From Heliopora coerulea (taxonomy: Eukaryota; Cnidaria; Anthozoa; Scleralcyonacea; Helioporidae), in the NCBI GenBank assembly GCA_030142905.1, contig JASJOG010000029.1, forward strand, positions 2,073,001 through 2,137,000: a stretch of DNA of 64,000 bases, written 5' to 3'. A program made the position numbers and the translations under genes. Within the stretch, counting starts at the first letter, position 1. Every line of letters begins with the position of its first letter. Shown piece by piece: positions 1-10,856 of the stretch. The notes under the pieces are model-generated. The model was not told where the DNA came from. It made no database searches and was given only the letters and a program-made list of their open reading frames with translations.

Positions 1-429
1 ATTTGTATTAAACTGAATGTAATAAAATGTTCAGATAGTAATACGGTAAGACAGCTCAAAATCCCCTTTGATTAATTGTTTGTATTTAATTTACGTATTG
101 CCTGTAGGGTTGGGGAAGCACCTGAATGCGTGTCCAATTAATTTCGTGTAGTTTTTGAAAGGATACAATATTGTAGCAAACTACGCTGGATATCCCCCAG
201 TCAAAATGGCTTAACTGAGCCCCAAGTTTTTTCTTATTTTGAGCTTCAATGGGACAGTGATGAGAAGGAGGTTTGGAGAGTAGTAACATAAAGTGACGTT
301 TATATACACTGTAGAATGGCAGGTGGTGTAAGCGTAGAGTGTAAAAAGGTAACCTACACCAACCCTACACCAGTGATCAAACACTTCTTCGAATCCCTAA
401 TTTCAGTTGTGGATGGAGGGCTCCCATTT

Positions 430-640
430 GATACCCTGCGTGCTGTCCAGTTCCAGTACGAAGAGCCCTTGTTTCAGTGACTAAAGTACACTATATCAGT
501 TACAAAGAACTCTTTTTCTGAGATCAAAATCCCTTTTTACCAGTTAAAAAAGGTCCCTATTTCATGGACCAAAATCCCCATAACTCTTAAGAAGGGCCTC
601 TACGTCAGTGATCAAAGTTGACGTATATCAGTCTTAAAGA
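430..640. repeat. Degenerate minisatellite, period roughly 40-50 bp
   Basis: Recurring phrases of the type CCCTATTTCAGTGACCAAA followed by CCCATATCAGTTA and AAGGGCCT repeat several times with drift. The duplicated unit at about 36610-36990 holds a related and longer array, so the array predates the duplication. No coding potential is seen. Confidence 0.5.
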
Positions 641-869
641 CAAGGCCGTGCCGACTGGGTGAGATGTTAGTGCGACATTGTAGAATTGCAATATTCTATA
701 TTAAAATTCCGAAGTTTTAAATTAAAAATTGTAAGGACTGTTTTGCCAGATTTGTGGGGGGCAACCAGGCCAGTCCACCTACATGTGGCTTTCTGAACAA
801 ACACATTTACGTAGGGGTCCAAGACCTTAATATTCCACCCACCCACCCTCCCCTCCACCACAATGGTCA

Positions 870-2009
870 AACCTTTGGCAAGACACTTAAACGAGTATGT
901 TTCAAATGCTAATGATACATGTTGCGAAGAAATCTAACTTGACCAATACGTGTCGCTAGGTTTGCTCTTCGGCTCGGTAGTTTTGATGCTTATTTGTTCT
1001 TGCTTTTTCCCTCGTTTTTTTCTTTTCGGATCTTTTTATTTTTTATATTTTGTTATTCTGTTTTTGGGCTTTGGGTATAATTTTTTTCCTCTTATATGTA
1101 GATAGGTAAAGAAATTTATCATTTCTGTTGAATACTCCCAGTCAAGACCTTGTTCCCAATCTACGACAAATTAGAAACTTTTTTCGCGTAACTTAATGCG
1201 TTTCAAGTCACGCTGGTTGCTGGTTCACGATCCAAGAAACTTCAACTTGGGACTGTATTTTTTGACTATATATTTATTAACAAAGTACAAGTATTTACAC
1301 AAGTTTGCGCACGTCGTTACAACATTCGAGTTTCCCTTTTTTTTCCGTCTGTTTTACACTTACTTCAGCCTATATTTATATTGACAAACAGGAACATGAC
1401 TAAGGTTATTTAATACGGAAATGGAACACATTTTTCCCTCTTCGTGGTCCATAATCTACCACACCTTTCTCACGTATAACCGTAACGCCGGTGTTGGGAG
1501 TAGGTGTTCTCATTACAAGGCAAATTTTTCTGTCCTCCCACGTTTACAGATTATATATATATATATATATATATTTTTGGTATTTTTTTATCACAACATA
1601 CAACATAAAGATATTTTCAACAACTTTTGTTCTTGTTCTGATTGTTTCCTATCAATATGATTTTCTTTTTAAAAATTTTAGCTTGACTCTAATCGAAAGA
1701 TAAATACCAAAGCCCAGAGGAGTACTCGAATTAAAAGCTATAAACACGATAAAGGTTTTAAAATATTTAATAGATCTAACTTTCCGTTGTTTGAAACCTT
1801 CAATCCTTCGACTACGGTTCCTCCGTGATTCCTAACTTGACTCTCTTGTTTACTTTATAGCAGCTTTCATTGCAGTCCCCTAATTCAATCGAATAACCCA
1901 CAAGATCTATATCTAGTGCAATTATGTCTATAATCTTACTGTTCAAGGGAGGTATTTCCACAGAATTTCCTTCATTGTTAAGTCTTGAATTAGGTTGAAG
2001 CGTTTTACG
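870..2009. other. Non-coding stretch with a TA microsatellite
   Basis: AT-rich sequence with no credible gene. A short (TA)n run sits at about 1549-1574. The segment is 3' flanking sequence of P450 copy A. The corresponding part of unit B (about 37260-37900) is shorter and lacks the TA run. Confidence 0.6.
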
Positions 2010-4051
2010 TTATTGTACTCGCTTCGTTGCGATCAGTTTGTAAGGTAAAGGAAAGCGCACAAAACTTGGCTCGCCATCGAAGGTCGGTTTTGGCTCTTCA
2101 TCTGTTGTTTTGAAACGAAACTGGTGTAAAAGCCTCGCCACAATGACGAATACTTGTATTTTTGCCAAGGCTTGACCAACACAAGCCCGACGACCTACAC
2201 CAAATGGAAGAAAACTCTGAAAGGCGTTCCATCCAACGAACTTTCCATCTAAATTGATAAATCGTTCGGCCTTGAACAAGCTCAGCTCTTTCCATTCATC
2301 AGAATCGTAATGGATTCTCCGGTAGTTAAAAAGGACCATGGTGTTCTTAGGTATGTGATAACTAGCAATGAATGAATCCCTGATTGACTTGTGTGGGATG
2401 GAAAATGGCGGAAATGTCGAGTGGCGCATCACCTCGCAGGTGGTCGCTTGAAGGAAAGGTAGCTTTTCAGAATCGTGGAAACATGGAAACCGATCTCTTC
2501 CGACGACTAGATCGAACTCCTGGTATATCTTATGTTGGACTTCTTCGTACCGGATCATGTACAGTTGTAACAATGTAACGATGGAAGAACCTGTATCACT
2601 GGTGGCCACGAACATGTCTACCAGTATAAACTTTAAGTCGTCAGTGGTGCCCAATCCTTTGTTTTGGTTTTTATCCTCCTCATTCTCGTACGACTGAATA
2701 AGGGTGTCTCGAACTGTGCCCTCAGTGTACGTCTTAAGGTGACAGGGGTGACAATCGCTTCCTAAGAATGGGGGGGACGGAGCCAGCCAAGTGATGTGGA
2801 GGCATTCCCTGTGAAAGGTTTTTTTTTTAAATCTAATGTTTATGAAATGCCTTTTCCGGCATTTTGAGATTGTTTCTTTAAAACAACATTCATACCTCGT
2901 TTTTCAATCGAAACAAAGCCATGCATTTCCTCCAAACAGCAATGAAGACGTTATAGTATGACTAAACAAAGTATTTCTGATTGTTTAGAAATGGCGTCCA
3001 ATGAAGAACGATCGGACTGTAAAATAACTTGGCAAATTTTCATAATTTTTTCATATATTCGAACCAACAATACCTAGGCAAGAACTAGGGCTGAAAAAGG
3101 TTATATCGGAAAATCGTAAAGGTAAACATTGGACCATAAGCGCGGAGGGAACAGAAATTAGGTTTCAGTTGTCATGAACTTCGCAAAAAGTGGGGGGGGG
3201 GGGATAAGTATATATGTATCCCCCTCTGGGATACATATATAATTATATATGTATCCCCAAAAAGTGGGGGGGATATGTCCCCCAATCCCCCCCAGGATTT
3301 ACGTCCTTGCAAGGTGATCATTGAGCTTGGACCAGAAAAAGTCCTTAATGGTGGATTTGGACAGCTCAAAACGCTTCATGTATTTGGTCGGTAAATATTT
3401 GAGAAATGGGAGAATTTGATAATAACTGCCCTGATGGATGAGGTAGAGCATATTTTCATTGAAAGTGTAAAGTTTTTCTAAAACTGGATCCCCGAGCTCG
3501 TATCTTTCCGAGAAAAGCCAGTCAAGGATTATGCTGATTATCATCATCATGACATACTTTTTCGGAAAAAAGGGTTGATTTATCCCTTCTATTTCTTCTA
3601 ATAACCAACGCACTTCCATGTTTACTCTGTCTTCGGCCGTGCGTTTTCCTTCACCGAAAATGTGTAAAGCTGAAATGACCATTTTACGACGAAATGGAAG
3701 GAAAGGTCCATAGTCTGTGTTAACGATGTTTTTACTTTCGAGGAGGTCGTACGCAGGGGAGAACTGAGGACGACCTGCGAAATCATCGTTTTTGGTCACC
3801 AGTGCCTCTTGCGCTAACTTCCCATTGTTCACAATCACGATATCTCCTACTGGAGTAACCACTCTATATGTTTCCCCGTACTGTTTGCGAAGCTTCTCCA
3901 TTGAAAAAGGTGGATCTGATCCTAACTTGTAAAAGTTGCCAACGAAGAGAATAGGAAAAGGACCTGGTCGCATTTTTCTACGTTTTATGTAGGTGACTTC
4001 TGACCAGAGTAACGAAATGATCACTGACAATAGAAGGACTTCGACGAGCAT
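2010..4051 (-). pseudogene. Cytochrome P450 copy A (CYP2-clan-like), interrupted by an insertion
   Basis: Two coding blocks on the minus strand make up one P450. 4051-3299 encodes the N-terminal half: a hydrophobic membrane anchor, then the basic and proline hinge (RRKMRPGPFP), typical of a microsomal enzyme. The block ending at 2010 encodes the C-terminal half, with an I-helix (ATSDTGSS), the ExxR pair (EVMR), and the haem loop FGVGRRACVG, which fits FxxGxRxCxG. The PERF motif reads AERF. Between the halves, at about 2745-3303, lies 0.56 kb of repeat sequence that is absent from copy B. The upstream half hits TAA right after the junction. A GT-AG splice at the visible sites (GTAAAT and CTTAAG) would shift the frame, so I call it a pseudogene. 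Apart from the insertion and a 9 bp in-frame deletion, the reading frame is clean and no other stop is seen. The substrate is unknown; oxidation of a terpene is inferred only from the cyclase elsewhere in the window. Confidence 0.85.
2745..3303. mobile_element. 0.56 kb insertion in P450 copy A, with imperfect direct repeats
   Basis: Unit B lacks this segment, so it is an insertion in unit A or in an ancestor of it. Read on the minus strand, related copies of a short phrase (CACCTTGCAAGGACG and CACCTTAAGACG) border it where copy B has only CACCTTGAGACG, which looks like an imperfect target duplication. Inside are runs of G/C and a self-complementary core (GGGATACATATATAATTATATATGTATCCC, written here as two halves around the central AATT at about 3228-3258), flanked by GGGGGGATATGTCCCCC. 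There is no coding content. The family is not identified. Confidence 0.65.
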
Positions 4052-4499
4052 GGCCTAGAACAAAGGAATGAAAATTTATTTTCAAAACGTACCACTTGAG
4101 AAGTAGCACAGTAACGGTCTTCAAAGTATCATTAACACACTTAAGGGAAAATTGAATTTGTTTGTAGATCCCATTCCCCCCCTGCTATTTTCTTGTTCAT
4201 TCGTGCCCGGCGTGTGTTCTTGAGCTTGACCTTGCCATTTTCTTTGAGAATTTATGTAAGAGTGTTTTGATTATAGTGGGATGTTTTGATAACATTAGGA
4301 TTTTTTATTTGACTGTATTGCAGTATTTTGACTATATTGGAATATTTTGACTGTATTGCATTATTTTGATTTATCTGAGATGTGTAGACAATGTATGATT
4401 ATTTTTACTGTACTGGGGTGTTTTGCACCGTTGATGGTGTTTTGATAGATAGTTTTAACTACATTCAGGTGTTTTGACAATAGACCTTATTGATAAATG

Positions 4500-5993
4500 A
4501 CACTTTATTTGATATTTTTTTGAAACTCTTTAGTTAGCCCTTATCGCACATCCAATTTCCAGTGTCCTGAATGCATAGTTCCAAGAACAAAAGCTTCCTG
4601 GTGCGTGGAAAAAAGCCAACATTGTACCTATACCCAAAGTAATTCCAGTGCATGATATCAATAAACACCTTAGACCTATATCACTTACACCAATTATTTC
4701 AAAACTTGCTGAGGAGTTCGTGCAGAAACATATGTTGCTCCAGCCATCCTCAATATTATCGATCCTGCACAATATGGTGGAATTTCTCGTTCTTCGGCAA
4801 TTCACGCACTTATTTCAATGGTCCATGATTGGTCCAAGGCAACTGATACAACTGGAAATACAGTTCGAGTAATACTCTTCGATTATCGTAAGGCGTTTGA
4901 TCTAATTGACCATCATTTTATCGAAGAAGATAATCTTGCTCTCTGTGCCCACATTTATTAAGAGATGGATCCTGGACTTTTTAATGAATAGAATGCAACG
5001 AGTTAAATTGTCTAATGATTGTTTTTCAGAGTGGGCAGGTGTTTCTTCAGGTGTTCCCCAGGGAACTAAACTGGGACCCTGGCTTTCTATCCTGATGATT
5101 AACGATCTTAAAGTTTCTCATTCGGGCATCTGGAAGTTTGCGGATGATACTACAGTCTCGGAAGTTGTAATGAAAAATCATGCAAGTTCCGTTCAAAGTT
5201 CGGTCAATGATGTGGAGAATTGTTCGGTTACCAACAGATTCCAACTTAATAATGCAAAGTGTAAAGAGCTTTGGTTATGTTTTGCTACTAATCCACGTAA
5301 CTCGTGCCTAGCTAATGTATCTTTGGACGGTTGTTCTTTGGAGCTTGTAACTCATGCTAGAATCCTGGGCTTACAATCAGTTGTGACCTTAAGTGGAACG
5401 TACATGAGACTAACATTATGAAGAAAGGAAACAAGCGAATCCATTTCATTGTACAGCTTAAATGTGCCAATGTCCCTATTAAAGAAATCGTAACGTTTTA
5501 TTGTACCTGTATCAGACAACTTCTCGAATACGGTTGCCAGGTTTACCATTATGGTCTACCGAACTACCTATCATTATATATAGAGCGTTTTCAAAAACGA
5601 ATTTTGTCCCTAATCATCCCAGACTCAAGCTACGAGGACAGTTTATTAACCTGTGGAATTGAAAAACTTAGTCACAGACGCGAGATAGCATGTCAAAAAC
5701 TTTTTAATAAAATAATAAATGATCCGAATCACAAGCTTGCTAGTTTGTTACCACCAAGGCGTTATATTCAATATGATTTTAGATCCCCATGCATGTTGGA
5801 GGATGTCAAAACCAAAACAAACAGATTTTTAAACGCTTTTATTCCTTCGTCAGTTAAAATTTTTAATCAAAGTTGTAAATAATATTTTTTTTCCGCTTTA
5901 CTATTATCATTCTTGTATTGTAATTGCATAATCCACGCAATTCAGCTTTTTGAGCTGCGATGTGTGTTTTTAATAAAGTATCTATCTATCTAT
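4500..5993 (+). mobile_element. Degenerate CR1/L2-like LINE, reverse transcriptase part, with TATC tail
   Basis: Plus-strand coding pieces in several frames belong to one non-LTR reverse transcriptase. About 4620-4720 encodes the N-terminal PISLTPI motif. About 4880 encodes ILFDYRKAFDLIDHH, the first catalytic aspartate region. About 5050-5170 encodes GVPQGTKLGP and FADDTT, the second aspartate pair. 5418-5882 encodes the C-terminal part with an EYGCQVYHYGLP motif. Frameshifts and stops break it, and no endonuclease or ORF1 is present, so it is 5' truncated. The 3' end is AATAAAG followed by (TATC)n at 5980-5995. Confidence 0.85.
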
Positions 5994-6052
5994 CTTAGCC
6001 TCGTCTGAGCGCAAAAATTCTTTTGAACTTGTTGCGCGTCAACGAGGCTAAG
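5994..6052. repeat. Short inverted repeat with CTTAGCCTCGT arms
   Basis: CTTAGCCTCGT at the left is matched by ACGAGGCTAAG at the right, with further pairing of GAGCGCAA and TTGCGCGTC inside. It starts directly at the end of the LINE tail. It could be the remains of a terminal inverted repeat element. There is no coding sequence. Confidence 0.6.
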
Positions 6053-6386
6053 GGAACTATTTTGTATCGTCATAAAGTATGTTTAGAATGGTGTGTTTGA
6101 AATACATGGACGTGTCGTAAATTGTTAAACATTAATAGGTTAAGAACGATGACGTTTAAGTGGAAGAATGAGTATATTAATTGTTGCCTGACTCAGACTC
6201 AAAAACGTTAATTGGGAATGTGATAAAAGTGTCGGGGATTGCCTCCACGAATCGCCCAACAGTTCATAAATTTCAAATCACGAAATCACAATTAGTTTTG
6301 TTCGAGATTTATTCACGTTCGTCCACAGTTCACAGTACAAGAAGAAGTTCCCAAGTCATGCAATCACCTAACTCGCACGCTATCTT

Positions 6387-6813
6387 AACCTTTTACTATT
6401 CATTACCAGAAGATATACTATCATTAACGCCTACCTGAAACTTATTATTGCAAAAATACACTCATTTTATTCAATCGTCATTCACTAAAGTAGATACGCA
6501 ACCATTTGCATCAAAGGGCATTCCTTAGCGCCAACAGACGACCACTTACACCTTTCTCCTATACGTTAGGAATAATACAATTTCAATAACGCAAAAGAAA
6601 CATCTTGCCCAATTGGAATTTTATTATCCCTAAATGGGTAGTAAAATGGTGTTAATGGTCGTCTGTTGGCGGTATGGAATGCCCTTTGATGCAAATGGTA
6701 ACGTATGTACGGCAGTGAATGTCTATTGAATAAAATGAATTTATTTTTTCGTTAATGAGTTTGAGGTTAGCGTTAATAATATTGTATTTTCTGGTAACGA
6801 ACAGTAAAAGGTG
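6387..6813. repeat. Foldback element, copy 1 (arms about 200 bp)
   Basis: The left half from ACCTTTTACT reads, as reverse complement, into the right half ending AGTAAAAGGTGTA, centred near 6600. Shared arm phrases include CTATCATTAACGCC and its degenerate partner, ATTTGCATCAAAGGGCATTCC against GGAATGCCCTTTGATGCAAAT, and AACGACCACTTAC-type ends. The arms differ at many positions. There is no coding sequence. A second copy of the same family lies at 7129-7552. Confidence 0.8.
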
Positions 6814-7128
6814 TATTATACCACACTCCCCTTTCCCTTTATTTTCATTGATTACTGCTCTATTATCACCAATGTAAGTATGAAAAATATGTAATTTAAA
6901 TTTTAATCTACTGATGGCTGACATGTAATTTGATGTTAAGAATAATAAAATAAATTTAACTCGTTTGCAACAAAAGAGTTTAGAACTGTACTTGTGAGCA
7001 ATGACTTGCGATAATGCGGGATCTTCGGAACGGAATCCACTCGTTCCCCACAAGCGTCTTGCGACGTTGACCGATCTTTATTGAATCTCTAATTCTGGTT
7101 AACTTTCAATCTTATGTGTTGTTGTACA

Positions 7129-7552
7129 CCTTTTGCCGTTAATTACCATAAAATATACTGTCATTAACACCAACGTCAAACTCATTAACGCAAAAATAAA
7201 TTCATTTTATTTAACCAAAATTCACTAGCGTAGATACGCAATCATTTGCTTCGAAGATCATTCCATAGTGAGAACAGCCAACTATTAGCACCATTCTACT
7301 ATACATTAGGGATAATAAAATTTCAGTTTGACAAGAAATTTCCCTTGCGTCATTGAAATTTTATGATCGCTAATGTATAGTAGAATGATGTTAACGGTCG
7401 TTAGTTCGTACTGTAGAATGTCCTTTAATGGAAATGGTTGGGTACCAGCACTAATCAATATCAATTGAATAAAATGAATGTATTTTTGCGTTAATGGGTT
7501 TGAGGCTGGCGTTAATGATAGTATATCTTCTGGCAATAAACAGCGAAAGGTG
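7129..7552. repeat. Foldback element, copy 2 (same family)
   Basis: The arms again begin with a CCTTT-type end and end with AAAGGTGTA, centred near 7340. Inner phrases such as GTCATTAACACC, GATACGCAATCATTTGC and TACTATACATTAGGGATAAT recur in inverted orientation. Similarity to copy 1 (same order of phrases and same size) shows that both are members of one family, perhaps a miniature inverted-repeat transposon. Confidence 0.8.
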
Positions 7553-8290
7553 TAATTCTGTGATGTCTTGTCTATACGGTACCGCAATACTGTAGTAACT
7601 CTAATCGTTCTAAGATATCTCCCATTGACAACTAAAATCGTCTGGCGTTAGCGCGGGAAAAGTAAAAATTCGGACTCAAACGGAAAAAAAAATTAAGAAA
7701 TAGAAACTGTTTGGGCTTGTTTGTAGAGCCGAATTCAAACTCTAGGAAGAATTTGGGGGAACTTAAAAGAATCATTGAAAAAATGACTGTGATGACACTG
7801 GGAACTCTCTGGGGTCACAACTGCTTGATAGTGGTCCCAGAATTGCCAAGTGTTTTTATCAGTTTGTTCAAACACCGTCAGTTTTGATTTCTATTATGGA
7901 ATTAGTGATTAACACTTCCATGAGTAGAGGTCTATCCTTGACCAGTAAAAACGTGTGGCGTTTGTCACGGTAGAATGCTAGTGCGCTCGTCTTCAGTCGG
8001 CAAAGTGTTAACTGTGTTTTCAATTTCAGACTAAATTCTCCTTGTAAATAGCTTATTACACGGGTGATTCTTCTTGCGATTTTTCTCATCCTGAAGCATG
8101 CGACTGGGTAAAGAACTCACCAAAGTATTGTACCGTATAGCTTTGCACAAATGATCTGCTAATCAGTCCACTCAATCGCACGTGTCGGTAGGCTAAAAAT
8201 CGCAGAAAAAATCACCTTGTAAACAGCCCTTAAGGGTCTAACATATATGGTGCCATCTATAGAATAAACATATATTAAGGTCCTGACAGT
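7553..8290. other. Stretch with no recognised gene
   Basis: Mixed AT-rich sequence. The only open frames are short and lack any recognisable motif. No RNA gene or clear repeat boundary is seen. Confidence 0.5.
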
Positions 8291-8292
8291 CA

Positions 8293-8647
8293 TATTCAAC
8301 ATTTGCTTCAACATTCGTTCGATTTTGTTGAAGTATGTTGAATGATCGGGCTGGGATATATTCAGTATCTCTTCAACAAATGTTGAAAAAAGCATGCCAT
8401 ATTGTTTATGATAACGGTCATTGCAACGCATGAGTATGTTCAATTTTGTCAAACAGTCTGTCGAATGATACGGTAAACTCGTTCCATATACCGAAAACAC
8501 CCCGAAATGTCGAAGAAATGTTTTGAACACGCTCAAATTCCATTCAACAAGTTTCGATATTGTTCGACATTGTTGAAAACCCATGACATACACATTCGAC
8601 ATCGAATTTCAACAAAGTCGAATGAATGTTGAAGCAAATGTTGCGGA
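8293..8647. repeat. Inverted-repeat element rich in TTCAACA/TGTTGAA
   Basis: CAACATTTGCTTCAACATTC at the left is matched by GAATGTTGAAGCAAATGTTG at the right, and the arms go on through TTCGATTTTGTTGAA against TTCAACAAAGTCGAA. The middle is filled with further TGTTGAA/TTCAACA motifs in both orientations. A 147-codon minus-strand open frame runs through it but is an effect of the motif, not a gene. Confidence 0.7.
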
Positions 8648-8956
8648 CGTTTACCAGGGCCTTTAGATAGCCGTGTTTGCATAAAATCATATAAGAGGGA
8701 AAATTGATTATCCCGTTTGTAAGACAAAACTTATTTGACAATGAACAATTAGAAAACGAACCGTGAGTGAAGTACAAATTGACTACTACTAATAGGATTT
8801 CACGGCGAGTTTTCTGAATGTTTTAGTGCAAATTTGCCATTTGTTTGTTTTAGTACAGGTTAGCATTTGCGCAGTAAGCGGATTTCAAGTACATGTTTTT
8901 ACCAGTTTCGTGAAGTTGTATTGTCTAGTGTTGAATATTATACAGTTCATGTCTGC

Positions 8957-9062
8957 TGCCGAGGGAAACAATTTTGTTTTCCCTGGAGGTTCGATGTTTC
9001 CCTGAGACGCATTTGAGGGAAACATGGAAACTCGAGGGAAAACAAAACTGTTTCCCGAGGGA
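8957..9062. repeat. Hairpin of GGGAAAC/GTTTCCC motifs
   Basis: Alternating GAGGGAAACA and TGTTTCCCT phrases make a nested inverted repeat, for example CGAGGGAAACAATTTTG against AAAACTGTTTCCCGAGG. It is a low-complexity repeat with no coding content. Confidence 0.6.
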
Positions 9063-10856
9063 AAAGACATTCATTGTTTTGTTATATAGCGATAGAGACA
9101 ACCAAAAAAAGAAAACGAGTTAACTCCGACCTCGATAGTTTCTGTAAGTTTTTCGGTGGCTATTCTTGAGCTGAAACCTCCATACGAAATACAAAAGGTG
9201 ATGCAATATTATTTTTGGTAACTTTTTGTGTATTTGCCGAGTCTTTTCCCTCTATAAGATATCGCATTTCACCGAGATAAAGATTGGATAGACGTAGTTT
9301 CTTAACTTCAGGCTTAATTCACGTCTTCATATGAAAGAAACATTCATCTGCTACTGGACTTTGTAATATTTATCGCTGGAGTTAATGCGACATGCTTTAA
9401 TCCAGTGCTAAGAACATACTTTGTTCATGTGCTTTTGTAGGCCGCTCGGGCAACAATTTTGAAAATGTTATCCGAGCATGATACATCTACATTTATATAA
9501 GGCCATGTGACAGTAATTCAACAAATGACAGTTAGTGTTACCTCAAGCGAACTCCAACTACATAACGATATACTATTTTTGTGAGGATACTAAACATCAT
9601 TACACCATGATTATATATGGTTACCAGGGGGTATTGAATATTGAAAAAGTCTATTTTTGGTTCGCAGCGTGCTTCATCCGATTTTGATGTATTCATCACT
9701 TGTCCACGATGTTAGATCCTTGCACATTTATTAAGATTGTTTGATTTGATATCATCATGATATTTCTTCTCTGGACGACAGCGTTTCGTTAAAACATCAA
9801 AAAAAAATCCTAAAGTTACTTCTTGTTATGTAATGACAACGTCATCGTTAAATCAAATCCCACTTTAGTGGTTAGCCCTCCCCTTCAAACAATTGCAACT
9901 TGATCGCTGAATGATGCTGAGCAGTATATGGTACAAAGCCTGGACTATGAACCAATGAACCGAGATGATAAATCTAGATTTTGACCCCTCATATTTACAT
10001 TTTAGTTGGTATTTCGTAGTATATATTGCGTTGAAAAAGTGAGCGAAACACCGCTACTGAAATGTTTCTTTTCTTTTATTGTTGTTTGCCATTATATCCT
10101 GTTATTGTTGTAGCAGATTTAGTAGAACGATTTTAACCATTAAAAGGTCATCACCACAGACACTCATCTCGCTGCCGAGAAGACAGAAATTCGATTGATC
10201 GGGTAGCTCTGTCCGCCTGATATGTTTAAGACAAACTTAACTAGGCGCCGAATTTTCTGCTGGAAATCAATTGAAAGTGGTCTAGCAAATTTTTGAGTTT
10301 AGTGAGGTAATCCTAAAAAGGCTCGTTTGGCTAAGATCTTCCGGCTCTATAGTGTGCCCTTTTGGAAATGAACTAACAAAATATTTAACTGTGATTCAAG
10401 AACATGGTCGATAGGGATTGTGCATTGGATGAAATTACTTTCACGATGGGTTTTTTGTTTCCTAGAAGAATGTTAAAGTTCCGAGTTGATTCATTGGTAT
10501 TTTAAGAGAAACGCTAAAATAAAAATTTTTTATTATTGAAAAAGATTGCATACCTTTAATGGATTTCTCGAAGGTCCGAACAATTATTTGTTGCCCTTGA
10601 TTAGGATGCTGAATGAAGTACAATTCTGCAGCAGGGGACATTTTGTATGAAAAGAAATGTTGCATCCATTTAATGGAAAAGCTATGATTGGTTGATCAGG
10701 ACACGCGTACTGTCAATCCGGTAAAATATCTCCTACTTAGCCAAAAGGTGCCCTGGAATATTGACAGACTCTATTTAGTGTTCTGACCAAGAGGAAAGAT
10801 TTAATTGCAAGGAAGTAAAAGAAATTCCGTACAAAACGTATAGGTTCTTCGTTATT

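Larger units (their letters stand above)
1..4475. repeat. Segmental duplication unit A, part 1
   Basis: This block is colinear with 36103-39755. The match begins with the same first bases at 1 and 36103, runs through the P450 gene, and ends near 4475 just after a shared stretch containing TTTTAACTACATTCAG. Small indels and scattered substitutions separate the copies, so the duplication is not recent. The left edge of the unit lies outside the window. It contains P450 copy A on the minus strand and, at 1-2000, non-coding sequence downstream of that gene. Confidence 0.9.
4476..9236. other. Block present in unit A and absent from unit B
   Basis: Colinear homology to unit B stops near 4475 (39755 in B) and resumes near 9237, so 4.8 kb are extra in A. 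The block is entirely repeats: a dead LINE with a TATC tail, a hairpin, two foldback elements, and smaller inverted repeats. The simplest reading is serial insertion of mobile elements at one spot. Confidence 0.75.

Noticed and set aside
2745..3303. Reading the insertion in P450 copy A as a normal intron
   Set aside because: Copy B has no intron there, and the visible GTAAAT and CTTAAG sites give a frameshift with an early stop.
8159..8602. 147-codon minus-strand frame
   Set aside because: It runs through the TTCAACA inverted repeat and has no domain; the composition follows the repeat.
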